Shown here: positions 1 to 8,470 of the stretch, piece by piece
How positions within the stretch are numbered: position 1 is the stretch's first letter
How the letters are laid out: every line of letters starts with the position of its first letter
NCBI GenBank assembly: GCA_963719325.1
Contig: CAVRBW010000026.1
Span: 34,451-98,450, forward strand
Direction: 5' to 3'
DNA: 64,000 nucleotides
Source: DATBLE01 sp963719325
GTDB lineage: Bacteria; Actinomycetota; Thermoleophilia; Gaiellales; Gaiellaceae
Translations under genes and position numbers: made by a program
The notes under the pieces: model-generated
What the model was told of the DNA's origin: nothing
Database searches by the model: none
What the model saw: the letters and a program-made list of their open reading frames with translations, nothing else

Positions 1-198
1 GACGCCCAGCTCGGCCTCGTAGTCGCACTTGGTCACGATCGGCGGGATCACGATCGGCTCGCCGGGGCCGATCAGGGCGTTCTGCCACTTCGCGAAGAGG
101 AGCGGCGCCTCCGGCAACGCCGTGCCCTGCTCCTCCGCGTGGTCACGGTAGTTCAACCCGACGCAGATGATCTTCCCGGGGCGCTCGATCGGGAGCAT
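1..198 (-). CDS. Fumarylacetoacetate hydrolase family protein (N-terminal part)
   Basis: The gene runs off the left edge, so only the first 66 residues are visible, starting at ATG 198. The sequence opens MLPIERPGKIICVGLNYRDH and continues through a segment containing LLFAKWQNALIGPGEPI. This is the typical N-terminal lid and strand of FAH-domain proteins (fumarylacetoacetase, 2-oxo-hept-3-ene-1,7-dioate hydratase and oxaloacetate decarboxylase relatives). These are metal-dependent enzymes that cleave or hydrate 2-oxo acids. The metal-binding acidic residues lie beyond the window, so the substrate cannot be inferred. The upstream side abuts the left repeat of a transposase unit. Confidence 0.8.
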   Translation of the reverse strand, partial: MLPIERPGKIICVGLNYRDHAEEQGTALPEAPLLFAKWQNALIGPGEPIVIPPIVTKCDYEAELGV

Positions 199-215
199 GC
201 CGTGACCCTAACGGA

Positions 216-237
216 CGTGACCCAGGGACAGTCCCTG
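216..237. repeat. Left palindromic repeat of the RAYT unit
   Basis: The core 221-237 reads cccagggacagtccctg. It is itself a hairpin (cagggac-a-gtccctg). The reverse complement of the whole 22-nt block is found at 752-773 with one mismatch. The pair brackets an IS200-like transposase, as REP elements bracket RAYT genes. Confidence 0.75.
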
Positions 238-295
238 TTACGAAACCGTGCCGATCGCGGACCTTCGGCCGGTTGCCCGGTACCGTCGGCCAAGG

Positions 296-773
296 ATGCC
301 CCGCCGCCCTCGCTCGCACCTCCCCGACGGCTACTTCCACGTCACGTCGCGCGGTACGGGCGGCGTCTCCGTCTTCCTCGACGACATTGACCGAGAGACG
401 TTCGCCCGTCTCCTCAACCAGGCGGCGGAGCTCTTCGGCGTGCGCCTCCACGCCTGGTGCCTGATGGGCACGCACTTTCACGTCATCGCCGAAGGCAAGC
501 AGAAGCAGCTCTCCGCGGCAATGCATCGTCTGATCGGCATCTACGCGCAGGGCTTCAACCGGCGGCATGGTCGAAAGGGACACCTGTTCGAGGAGCGGTT
601 CTCATCCTGGGTGATCGAGGATGAGGAGCACCTGCGGTCGGCGATCCGGTACGTGCTCGAGAACCCGGTCGTGGCCGGCATCTGCCGCGACGTGCGGGAC
701 TGGCTCTGGAGCTGGTCTCGTTACGCGCCGCGGGCGCCGATCGCCGAACCGCAGGGACTGTCCCTGGGACACG
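296..773 (+). CDS. REP-associated tyrosine transposase (IS200/IS605-like), no stop inside the unit
   Basis: A Y1-type HUH transposase of the RAYT group, predicted to nick and join single-stranded hairpin DNA such as REP palindromes. From ATG 296 the protein begins MPRRPRSHLPDGYFHVTSRG. It carries the HUH metal site in MGTHFHVIAEG and a candidate catalytic tyrosine in AIRYVLENPVVAG. Family similarity ends near WSWSRYAPRAP, just before the right palindrome. There is no in-frame stop there: the frame stays open to 2029, antisense to lutC and lutB, so the end given is the end of the repeat unit and not a true stop codon. Either the tail is lost or translation continues into unrelated sequence. 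The gene abuts lutC tail to tail. Confidence 0.75.
752..773. repeat. Right palindromic repeat of the RAYT unit
   Basis: Positions 752-768 read cagggactgtccctggg, the exact reverse complement of 221-237. The match extends to 773 with one mismatch. It lies inside the open reading frame of the transposase near its recognisable end. Confidence 0.75.
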
Positions 774-797
774 GTCCCGAAGGGCGGCTGCGGCCGG

Positions 798-1175
798 CTA
801 GGCGGGCGGAAGGAGGACGACGTGGACCTTGCCCGGCCCGTGGACGCCCACGGCGAGCTTCTGCTCGATGTCGGCGCTTCTGCTCGGACCGGTCACGATC
901 GCGAGGGCACTCGGGAGATCGTCTCCGAGGGCGGCGAACAGCTCGTCCAGACCGGCGAGGATCCGGCCTTCGTCCAGCAGCGTCACGTGCGCCTCCGGAA
1001 GCAGCGAGCGGGCACGCGGCTCGTCAGCGGACGGCGCGAGCACGACACTGCCGGTGTCGGCGAGCCCGTACAGAGCCCTCGACACCCCCGCGCCCTCGAT
1101 CGTCGGCGCCACCCCGCGATGGACGGAAAAGCCGACGGCCGCCGCGTTCGCCGCGAAGTCCTCGACGAGGCTCAT
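798..1175 (-). CDS. lutC: Lactate utilization protein C (short LUD-domain protein)
   Basis: A LUD-domain subunit of the LutABC complex that oxidises L-lactate to pyruvate in the cytoplasm. ATG 1175 overlaps the lutB stop in an ATGA arrangement, which decides the start. The 125 residues include the core ALYGLADTGSVVLAPS and the family signature IVTGPSRSADIEQKLAVGVH near residues 93-112, followed by a final HVVLLPPA. Many LutC proteins are about 200 residues, so this copy is short and lacks much of the N-terminal half. An upstream in-frame Met (MGFRADAAAARSALPG) would extend it but overlaps lutB further. It is the last gene of lutABC. Confidence 0.8.
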   Translation of the reverse strand: MSLVEDFAANAAAVGFSVHRGVAPTIEGAGVSRALYGLADTGSVVLAPSADEPRARSLLPEAHVTLLDEGRILAGLDELFAALGDDLPSALAIVTGPSRSADIEQKLAVGVHGPGKVHVVLLPPA

Positions 1176-2546
1176 CGGCGATCCCGGTAACGCCGAGCGA
1201 GCCGCGGCAGCGTCCGCCCGGAAGCCCATGCGCGACCGGGCCCGACCAAGCCGGCGAGCGGTTGCCCCACCCGGGCCAGCCGGGTGGACAGGCGGTACCC
1301 GGCCGCGGAAGACCACGCAAGCGACCAGAGCGAGAATGCGAGCCGCTCGAAGCGGGACGCGACACCGTCCTCGACGAGGTCGCGACGCAGGTCGAGCAGC
1401 AGCTCGTGGAGCGGGATCTTCACCGGACACGCATCGGTACACGCCCCGCACAGGGAAGAAGCGTGAGGAAGCGCCGGCGCCTGTCCGAGCCCGACGAGGA
1501 GAGGCAGCAGCACGGCGCCCATCGGCCCCGAGTACACCGGCCCGTACGCGGCCCCGCCCGACCTTCGGTACACCGGACAGACGTTCAGGCACGCGCCGCA
1601 GCGGATGCACGCCAGCATCTCCTTGTACCGGCCGCGCAGGAGATTCGTCCTGCCGTTGTCGAGGATCACGACGTGGAGCTCCTCCGGCCCGTCCGGCTCG
1701 GCGGCCCGCCGCGGCCCGGTGATCAGCGTCGTATAGGCGGTGAGCTTCTGACCCGTCGCGCTACGAGCGAGGAGCTTCAGCAGCACGGCGAGGTCGGCGG
1801 TCGTCGGCACGAGCCGCTCCATCCCCATCACCGCGATGTGCACGGGTGGAATCGAGCTGACGAGTCGCGCGTTCCCTTCGTTCGTCACCAGGCAGATCGA
1901 GCCGGTCGAGGAGACGCCGAAGTTCGCACCGGTGACCCCGACATCCGCCTGCAGGAACGACTCGCGCAGGAGCCCGCGCGCAGTCTTCGTCAGCAGCCTC
2001 GAGCTCGGCCGGCACGTCCTCGCCCGTGACGCGCGAGAAGAGCTCCGCCACCTGGGACGCCGTCTTCTCGATCGCCGGGGCGACGATGTGCACCGGATGC
2101 TCCCCCGCGAGCTGGAGGATGTACTCGCCGAGATCGGTCTCGACCGGACGCACACCCGCAGCCTCGAGCGCCTCGTTCAGACCGATCTCCTCGGTCGCCA
2201 TCGACTTCGACTTCGCGACGAGCTTCGCGCCGCGCCGGCGGCAGACGTCGGCGACGTACCCGCTCGCCTCCTCCGCCGTGCGGGCGAAGAACACCCGACC
2301 ACCCCGGGCCTCGAGCGCCTCCGTGAACCGCGCCACGTGGCCGTCGAGGTCGTCGATGACCGCCATCCGGATCGCGTGCGCGCGCTCGCGCAGCGCTTCC
2401 ACGTCTGGGAGCCCCTCCCACGCCGCCAGCCGGTGAGTGCGCAGCCGGTTCGTCGACAGGTCGAGCGCAGCCTGGACGTGGGCGTCGCCGAGCTTGCCCC
2501 GGGCAATCTCGCGGAACCGGCCTTCCACCTGCGCCAGCTCAGGCAT
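1172..2546 (-). CDS. lutB: Lactate utilization iron-sulfur protein B, with one frameshift
   Basis: The iron-sulfur LUD protein of the lactate oxidation complex. The N-terminal part (2546 to about 1998) begins MPELAQVEGRFREIARG and ends PAELEA. The rest reads on in another frame from LLTKTARGLLRESFLQADVG to the stop at 1172. It includes two ferredoxin-type motifs, CIRCGACLNVCPVYRRSGG and CGACTDACPVKIPL. Removing one c from the pair at 1997-1998 restores a continuous PAELELLTKTAR, so a single-base indel explains the break. ATG 2546 lies inside the end of lutA (8-nt overlap) and the stop overlaps lutC, so the three genes form one operon. The break could be a sequencing error or a real loss. Confidence 0.85.
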
Positions 2547-3228
2547 CGACCCCCCTGGCGAGCGCGGTGGCGAGATGCACGACCCGCACGTCGCTCCCGA
2601 CCCGCTCGGCCCGCCCGCGGAGATGGACCAGGCAGCCGGGATCGGCGGTCACGAGCGTGCCCGCCGTGGCCGCATCACCGAGCTTGTCGTCGGCCATCGC
2701 CACCGAGACCTCGGGCTGCCGAACGGAAAACGTCCCGCCGAAGCCGCAGCAGAGATCCGCCCGCTCGAGCGGCACCAGCTCTGCGCCCGAGGACTCGAGG
2801 AGCCGCCGCGGTGGATCCGAGATCCGCAGCTCCCGGAGCATGTGACACGAGTCGTGGTACGAGATCCGACAACCCTCATTCCTCACGGGCGGCTGGAAGC
2901 CGGCCCGATCGAGGAACGCCGACAGCTCCCAGACCTCGAACGGCTCGACCCCGAGCAACTCCGGAAGGTAGTGGGCGGCCATCGTCGCGCACGACCCCGA
3001 GGGGACGACCACCGGTGCCTCGCGCGAAAACGCCTTCGCGAACGTGCGGGCGACGCGGCGCGCAGCCGCGCGGTGCCCCGAGTTGAACGCGGGCTGGCCG
3101 CAGCAGACCTGCGCCTCCGGAAACACGACCTCGAAGCCCGCCTCACGGAGCAACGTCTCCGCGTCGGCGACCGCGTCCTCGAGCGTGAGATCGCCGAGAC
3201 ACGTCGCGAAGAGCTGAACCGTCGCCAT
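2539..3228 (-). CDS. lutA: Lactate utilization protein A (CCG-domain Fe-S oxidoreductase)
   Basis: First gene of lutABC, 229 residues, resembling the CCG-domain subunit of LutA and GlpC-type oxidoreductases. It begins MATVQLFATCLGDL. It has the two cysteine-rich repeats of the family: an N-terminal CCGQPAFNSGH with the preceding Cys of TCLGD, and a C-terminal HDSCHML plus CCGFGGTFSVRQPE. These ligands normally hold an unusual [4Fe-4S] cluster. The length matches the family. Start ATG 3228 is the first good Met; the gene on the other side is divergent, with about 145 bp between, so the lut promoter should lie at 3229-3372. Confidence 0.88.
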   Translation of the reverse strand: MATVQLFATCLGDLTLEDAVADAETLLREAGFEVVFPEAQVCCGQPAFNSGHRAAARRVARTFAKAFSREAPVVVPSGSCATMAAHYLPELLGVEPFEVWELSAFLDRAGFQPPVRNEGCRISYHDSCHMLRELRISDPPRRLLESSGAELVPLERADLCCGFGGTFSVRQPEVSVAMADDKLGDAATAGTLVTADPGCLVHLRGRAERVGSDVRVVHLATALARGVDA

Positions 3229-3372
3229 CCGCCAGACTCTAGTCGTGACCCCCCTTCTCACCGGCCCGGTGGCGCTCGTTGTCGGCGCCCCCAACATCGA
3301 CTTGGCATTGCTGGAGCGCATCCGGACGGCGCACGAATCGTTCTCGGACTGATCGCGCGTCATACTTTGCTC

Positions 3373-6093
3373 GTGGATGCAGGACAAATTGCCGAGCTTC
3401 GCCGCTGGGGAGAGCGGCTCGCACAAGACGAATCCCACCCCGAGCTCCGACCTGCCGGCCGGGCCATTCTCCTCCTGGTCGAGGAGGTCGAGCGCCTGCG
3501 CTCCCCTTCGGAGCCGCCCGAACAGCCTCCCGAGGCCGACGTCGACGACGAACCCGCCGAGCTCGAGCCGCCTGGGCGGCAACGGCGCCTGAGTCGTGGC
3601 TTCTTCCGCCTTTCGGTCGCCGTCGCCCTCCTGGCCGCACTCGTGTTCGCCGCGTTCGCGGTCGGCGCGCGCCTGACCGCCCCGACTCTGGACGTCGAAG
3701 GACCGGCGCAGGGGGCAGGCATCGGACCGGCGAGCCTGCCGGCCCTTCGGTTCTCGGTCGGCGGCAGCCCGGGCGTGCTCGACCGCGTGCGCTGGCGACT
3801 GGACGGAGTCGACGTCACCGCTCGCGCATATAGATCCAAAGGCCGCCTCGTCCTGGACGGCGACGCGCTGCCGGACGGCCGGCATCTGCTCGAGGCGAGC
3901 GCGCCCGGCGGCTTCCCCGGCTCCCGGACGACCAAGCAGTGGCGATTCACCGTCGATACGACCGGGCCGACGATCCGGCTCGACCCGCCGGGGGTGCTGA
4001 TTCCGTCCGGGAAGCCGATCCGTGTCGCCGGGAAGCTCGAGCCTGGCGCCTCGCTGACGAGGAACGGCCGCCCGGTGCTCGTCAAGCAAGGCCGGTTCGA
4101 GCTCTCCTGGAACGAAAGACCGAGGGGACCCGTGACCCTGGTCGCCACCGACCCGCTCCGGAATGCGGCCACGAGGCGGATCTGGATCTCGATCCAGCCC
4201 CGCCGGCCGCCCCACCCGGTTCGCGCAGTCCACGTGACGTTCGACGGCTGGGCGGACGCGACGCTTCGGAAAGGCGTGCTGGCCCTGATCGACCGAGGGA
4301 GGATCAACGCGGTCGAGCTCGACCTGAAAGACGAGTCGGGCACGGTCGGCTGGCGAGCGAACGTGCCGCTCGCCCGGCGCATCGGTGCGGTGCACCCGAT
4401 CGTCGACCTCCCGGGTGCGGTTCGGTTCCTGCACCAGAAGGGCATCCGCGTGATCGGCCGCCTCGTCTGCTTCCGCGATCCGATCCTCGCCCAGGCGGCA
4501 TGGAAAGCGGGGCACCGCGACGAGGTGATCCAGACCCCCGACGGACAGCTCTACGGGGGCTACGGCGGATTCACCAACTTCGCCGACCCGGTCGTTCGCC
4601 GCTACCAGATCGACGTCGCCGTGGCGGCCGCGAAGGCGGGGGTCGACGAGATCCTCTACGACTACGTCCGCCGCCCGGACGGCCCGCCCTCGGCGATGAG
4701 TTTCCCGGGCCTGAAGGGGAGCCCCGAGCGCTCGATTGCCACCTTCCTTCGCCAGACCCACGCCGCGCTGAAGCCGTACCGCGTCTTCCTCGGCGCCTCG
4801 GTGTTCGGCGTCTCCGCCACGCGGCCGAAGGAGGTCGCCCAGGACGTGCCGGCGATGGCGGAGCACGTCGACTACATCGCGCCGATGGTCTATCCCTCGC
4901 ACTGGGCCGCCGGCGAGTACGGCGTGCCGAGCCCGAACTCGGAGCCCTACGAGATCGTGCGCCGCTCGCTGGGTGACTTCGAGAAGGACGTCCGAGGCAC
5001 CGGGGCGCGGATCGTGCCCTGGCTCCAGGACTTCTCCCTCGGAGTCGAGTACGGCCCGGCCCAGGTTCGAGCGGAGATCGAAGGGGCCCACGACGCCGGC
5101 ATGGACGAGTACCTGCTGTGGGATCCGGCGGTGACGTATACGACTGCCGCGCTCTCGACCGATGCCCGAGCCGCCGTCTTCAAGAAGCAGCAGAGCGCAG
5201 CCGAGCTGGCGAAGAACCTGAAGCCCGACGAGCTCGGCGTGGTGCCGGTGCTGATGCACCACCAGATCCGCACCGGGGGTGGGATCTACGACCTGAGCGC
5301 GACGCAGTTCCGCTCCGAGCTGTTCCGGCTCTGGCGAGACGGCTTCTACCCGGTGCGCGCGGTCGACCTCGTCTCCGGCAAGCTGAGCGTCCCGAAGGGG
5401 AAGTCGCCCGTCGTGCTCACGTTCGACGACGCGGACAACAACCAGGTCGCCTTCCTCCCGGATGGAAGGCTCGACCCGGAGAGCGGGTTGGGGGTGCTGG
5501 AGTCGTTCGCTGCGGCACACGACGATTTCCCGGCGACGGCGACCTTCTTCGTCCCGAGGAACGCGTTCGAGGGCAACGGCCGCTCGCAGGCCGCAACGCT
5601 CCGCTGGCTCGTCGAGCACGGATACGAGCTGGGCAACCACACGAAGGACCACCGCCCCCTGAACACCCTCGGCCCGGTGCAGGTCCAGCGACAGCTCGTG
5701 CTCGGCAACCGCGTCCTCTCGACCCTGCTCCCCGGTTTCCGTCCGGAGACGATGGCGCTGCCCGACGGGGCGCTACCGCACCCGAGCGCGCTGGCGACGA
5801 CCGGGGCCTGGGACGGTCAGTCTTACCGCTTTGCCGGGGTGTTCCTGGCCGGTGCGGAGCCGGCCCCATCGCCCTTCTCGACGAAGTGGGATGGTGCTGC
5901 GATCCCGCGCATCCGCACGAATCCGAGCTGGGACGGCTCGCGCGACTTCACCGCCGGGATGTGGCTCGACGAGCTGGAACGGGATCCGCTGCTGCGCTAC
6001 GTCTCCGACGGGAACCCGGAGACGATTGCCTTTCCGCAGGAAAAGGCAGACCAGCTCGCGCCGCAGTACCGCGAGCGCGCGAAACCGTACTAG
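3373..6093 (+). CDS. Membrane-anchored putative glycoside hydrolase fused to polysaccharide deacetylase
   Basis: A 906-residue fusion. Residues 1-78 are cytosolic and acidic. One transmembrane segment (about 79-98, SVAVALLAALVFAAFAVGA) anchors it. Residues about 105-275 look like Ig-type beta domains. From about 285 (VRAVHVTFDGWADATLRKGV) to 600 lies a DUF4015/PF13200-type putative glycoside hydrolase barrel ending in EYLLWDPAVTYT. From about 620 to the end is a NodB-type CE4 deacetylase with TFDDAD (Asp685-Asp686) and GNHTKDH (His756, His760) as metal and catalytic motifs. The expected role is extracellular cutting and deacetylation of a polysaccharide. The start is uncertain: GTG 3373 is chosen because upstream sequence is antisense to lutA; TTG 3367 is also possible. 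It ends 6 bp before the convergent dpp operon. Confidence 0.85.
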   Translation: MDAGQIAELRRWGERLAQDESHPELRPAGRAILLLVEEVERLRSPSEPPEQPPEADVDDEPAELEPPGRQRRLSRGFFRLSVAVALLAALVFAAFAVGARLTAPTLDVEGPAQGAGIGPASLPALRFSVGGSPGVLDRVRWRLDGVDVTARAYRSKGRLVLDGDALPDGRHLLEASAPGGFPGSRTTKQWRFTVDTTGPTIRLDPPGVLIPSGKPIRVAGKLEPGASLTRNGRPVLVKQGRFELSWNERPRGPVTLVATDPLRNAATRRIWISIQPRRPPHPVRAVHVTFDGWADATLRKGVLALIDRGRINAVELDLKDESGTVGWRANVPLARRIGAVHPIVDLPGAVRFLHQKGIRVIGRLVCFRDPILAQAAWKAGHRDEVIQTPDGQLYGGYGGFTNFADPVVRRYQIDVAVAAAKAGVDEILYDYVRRPDGPPSAMSFPGLKGSPERSIATFLRQTHAALKPYRVFLGASVFGVSATRPKEVAQDVPAMAEHVDYIAPMVYPSHWAAGEYGVPSPNSEPYEIVRRSLGDFEKDVRGTGARIVPWLQDFSLGVEYGPAQVRAEIEGAHDAGMDEYLLWDPAVTYTTAALSTDARAAVFKKQQSAAELAKNLKPDELGVVPVLMHHQIRTGGGIYDLSATQFRSELFRLWRDGFYPVRAVDLVSGKLSVPKGKSPVVLTFDDADNNQVAFLPDGRLDPESGLGVLESFAAAHDDFPATATFFVPRNAFEGNGRSQAATLRWLVEHGYELGNHTKDHRPLNTLGPVQVQRQLVLGNRVLSTLLPGFRPETMALPDGALPHPSALATTGAWDGQSYRFAGVFLAGAEPAPSPFSTKWDGAAIPRIRTNPSWDGSRDFTAGMWLDELERDPLLRYVSDGNPETIAFPQEKADQLAPQYRERAKPY

Positions 6094-6099
6094 GAGGGG

Positions 6100-7452
6100 C
6101 TATCCACGAGCCGCGGCCGCCGCTTCGGCCGCACCGAGGGCGCGCTCGTCGTACAGATGGCACTCGACCTGCACGCGTCCGGCCGGAACGAGGCGTGGCT
6201 CGACCGGCTCGTTCCACTCGATCTCGAGCTGGTCCTCGCCTGCGTGCAGCCGCCGCACGCCTTTCCAGAACGGCTCCGCCGGATCCTCCGCGCGAAGGCG
6301 CTCGAGGATCGACAGCAGCTCCTGGCTGTGAGCCGGGTTGCGCGCGTGCAGCCGCACCCGCGTCGCCGAGGCGTCGAGAACCCCGAGATCGCCGACCGCG
6401 GCGCGTTCGGCCTCGTACTCCTGCGCGGACATCCGCGCCCACCGAGCCTCGAGGAGGTCTCTCAGGTCGCGCGTCTCCCAGCCGCAGACCTCGAACGCCC
6501 GCGGGCAGCGCGGGTGAAAGGAGCAGCCGAGCGGCGGCCGAGCCGCGTCGGGGACCTCGCCGCGGGGGAGGTCGCGCGGGATCGTCCGCCGTGGATCGGG
6601 CTCCGGGATCGCACGCAGCAGCGCCTTCGTGTACGGGTGCTTCGGATCCTCGTAGATCGCCTCCGATGGGCCGATCTCGACGATACGGCCGAGGTACAGG
6701 ATCGCGATCCGGTCACAGAAGAACTTCGCCGTGGCGAGATCGTGCGTGATGTAGAGGTAGGTGAGGTCGAAGTCCCGCTTGAGGGCCAGCATCAGCTCGA
6801 GGATCTTGGCCCGGACGCTCATGTCCAGCATCGAGACGGGCTCGTCGGCAACGAGCAGCACCGGGTTGAGGATGATCGCCCGCGCGATCACGGCGCGCTG
6901 CTTCTGACCCCCGGACAGGTCGGAGGGGTACTTGTCCAGAAACTGCTCCGCGGGAGCGAGGCCGACGCGCTCGAGCACCTCGGCGACGCGACGCCGAATC
7001 CGGTCGCGCTCGGACACGATCCCGTGAATCTTGAGCGGATGCCCGACCGACTGCTCGACGGTCATCGCCGGGTTCAGCGAGGCGTGTGGGTCCTGGAAGA
7101 CGATCTGCATCCGCCTGCGGTGTTCGCGCAGCTCCCGCTCGCCCAGCTTCGTGATGTCCCGACCCTCGAACAGAACACTTCCAGAGGTCGCCTTGACGAG
7201 GCCGAGCAGGGTGCGGCCGAGGGTGGTCTTCCCGCTGCCCGATTCGCCCACCAACCCGAGCACTTCGCCCTTGTGCAGATCGAACGAGACGTCGTTCACA
7301 GCCTTGACGGACCCCGCTTCGTGCCCGATCAGCCGGGCCCCGAAGCTCCCTCGAAGCGAGTAGTAGGTCTTCAGGCCGCGGACGGAGACGAGGGGCTCGC
7401 CGCCGGCCTCCTCGGCCCTCACAGGCGCCACCGCCTCGAGCTCAGGCCTCAT
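6100..7452 (-). CDS. dppF: Oligopeptide/dipeptide ABC transporter ATP-binding protein (DppF/OppF type)
   Basis: The second ATPase of the peptide importer and the last gene of the operon. It has Walker A GESGSGKTT (residues 69-77), a Q-loop QDPHAS, the signature LSGGQKQR, Walker B LLVADEP and the H-loop THD. The oligopeptide-transporter C-terminal domain follows, with the cysteine cluster GCSFHPRCPRAFEVCGWE that in relatives holds an Fe-S cluster. At 450 residues it is about 100 longer than usual. The extra C-terminus is charged, of unknown role, and resembles the tail found on some actinobacterial homologues. ATG 7452 overlaps the end of the preceding ATPase gene by 11 nt. Confidence 0.92.
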   Translation of the reverse strand: MRPELEAVAPVRAEEAGGEPLVSVRGLKTYYSLRGSFGARLIGHEAGSVKAVNDVSFDLHKGEVLGLVGESGSGKTTLGRTLLGLVKATSGSVLFEGRDITKLGERELREHRRRMQIVFQDPHASLNPAMTVEQSVGHPLKIHGIVSERDRIRRRVAEVLERVGLAPAEQFLDKYPSDLSGGQKQRAVIARAIILNPVLLVADEPVSMLDMSVRAKILELMLALKRDFDLTYLYITHDLATAKFFCDRIAILYLGRIVEIGPSEAIYEDPKHPYTKALLRAIPEPDPRRTIPRDLPRGEVPDAARPPLGCSFHPRCPRAFEVCGWETRDLRDLLEARWARMSAQEYEAERAAVGDLGVLDASATRVRLHARNPAHSQELLSILERLRAEDPAEPFWKGVRRLHAGEDQLEIEWNEPVEPRLVPAGRVQVECHLYDERALGAAEAAAAARG

Positions 7453-8470
7453 CGGCGACCGCGATCCTCTGGTGCTCGAGCGGCGCGTCGTCCCCGGGCG
7501 GGATCTCCCGCTCGGGCCCGTGCAGCCAGCACTCGACGCTGCGCCCCCCGTCCGGATGCACGGTAATCGGCTGCTTCCACGCGCAGACGCGTAACGCGTT
7601 CGGGCAACGCGGATGAAAGTGGCACCCGGTCGGAGGGTCGATCAGGTTCGGCGGCGCACCCGGGATCGAGTGCAGCTCCGTCGTCTCGAGCGAGATGGTC
7701 GACCGGAGCAGCTCGCGCGTGTATGGGTGCGCAGGCTCGGCAAAGACGTCGCGTGCGCGTCCCTCCTCGACGATCTTGCCCGCGTACATGACCGCAACCC
7801 GATCGCAGGCCTCGGCGATGATCCCGAGGTTGTGCGTGATCAGGAGCAGCGCAGTCCCGAAGTTGCGCTTCAGGTCGGCCAGGATCGCCAGAATCTGCGC
7901 CTCCACGATCACGTCCAGTGAGGTCGTCGGCTCGTCGGCGACGAGCAGCTTCGGCCGCAGGACGAGCGCGAGGGCGATCATGATCCGCTGCCGCATCCCG
8001 CCCGAGAACTCGTGCGGGTACTGGCGGAAGCGCGTCGGCGGGATGCCCATCTTGCCGAGCGTCTCGAGCGAGCGCCTGCGAATCGCCCGCTTGTCGAGCG
8101 CCGGCTCGTGCCGCTCGAGCGCCTCGCGGAAATGATCCTCGATCCGCAGGAGCGGGTTGAGCCGGGTCATCGGCTCCTGGAAGATGAGACCGAGGTCCGG
8201 GCCACGCAGACTGGCCAGCTCTTTCCGTGAGCTCCCGACGAGGTTCCGCCCCCCGTACAGAACCTGTCCGTCGGAGACCGCGCCCTCGGGGAGCAGGCCG
8301 AGGATGCCGCGGCCGAGCGTCGACTTGCCGCAGCCGGACTCGCCGACGAGCCCGAGCACCTCGCCGGCGCCGATGTCGAGCGAGACACGGTCGACCGCAC
8401 GGACCGGGCCCCGGGCGGTGCCGTAGTAGACGCGCAGGTCGCGGACGGACAGGACCGAGGTGTCCGTCAC
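7442..8470 (-). CDS. dppD: Oligopeptide/dipeptide ABC transporter ATP-binding protein (DppD/OppD type)
   Basis: The first of the two ATPases, 342 residues. It carries Walker A GESGCGKST (about residues 42-50), the signature FSGGMRQR, Walker B LLVADEP, and a C-terminal peptide-transporter domain with PTGCHFHPRCPNALRVCAW. It powers peptide uptake together with the neighbouring ATPase. GTG 8470 overlaps the stop of the upstream permease gene (GTGA), giving translational coupling and fixing the start; longer in-frame readings run into the permease gene. Confidence 0.92.
   Translation of the reverse strand: MTDTSVLSVRDLRVYYGTARGPVRAVDRVSLDIGAGEVLGLVGESGCGKSTLGRGILGLLPEGAVSDGQVLYGGRNLVGSSRKELASLRGPDLGLIFQEPMTRLNPLLRIEDHFREALERHEPALDKRAIRRRSLETLGKMGIPPTRFRQYPHEFSGGMRQRIMIALALVLRPKLLVADEPTTSLDVIVEAQILAILADLKRNFGTALLLITHNLGIIAEACDRVAVMYAGKIVEEGRARDVFAEPAHPYTRELLRSTISLETTELHSIPGAPPNLIDPPTGCHFHPRCPNALRVCAWKQPITVHPDGGRSVECWLHGPEREIPPGDDAPLEHQRIAVADEA

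Noticed and set aside
774..2029. Continuation of the transposase frame across lutC and lutB
   Set aside because: It is antisense to well-conserved lut genes and reads as Arg/Pro-rich sequence without family features.
3229..5652. Very long minus-strand frame upstream of lutA
   Set aside because: It is antisense to the hydrolase/deacetylase gene; only the last 229 residues match LutA. The length comes from high GC content.
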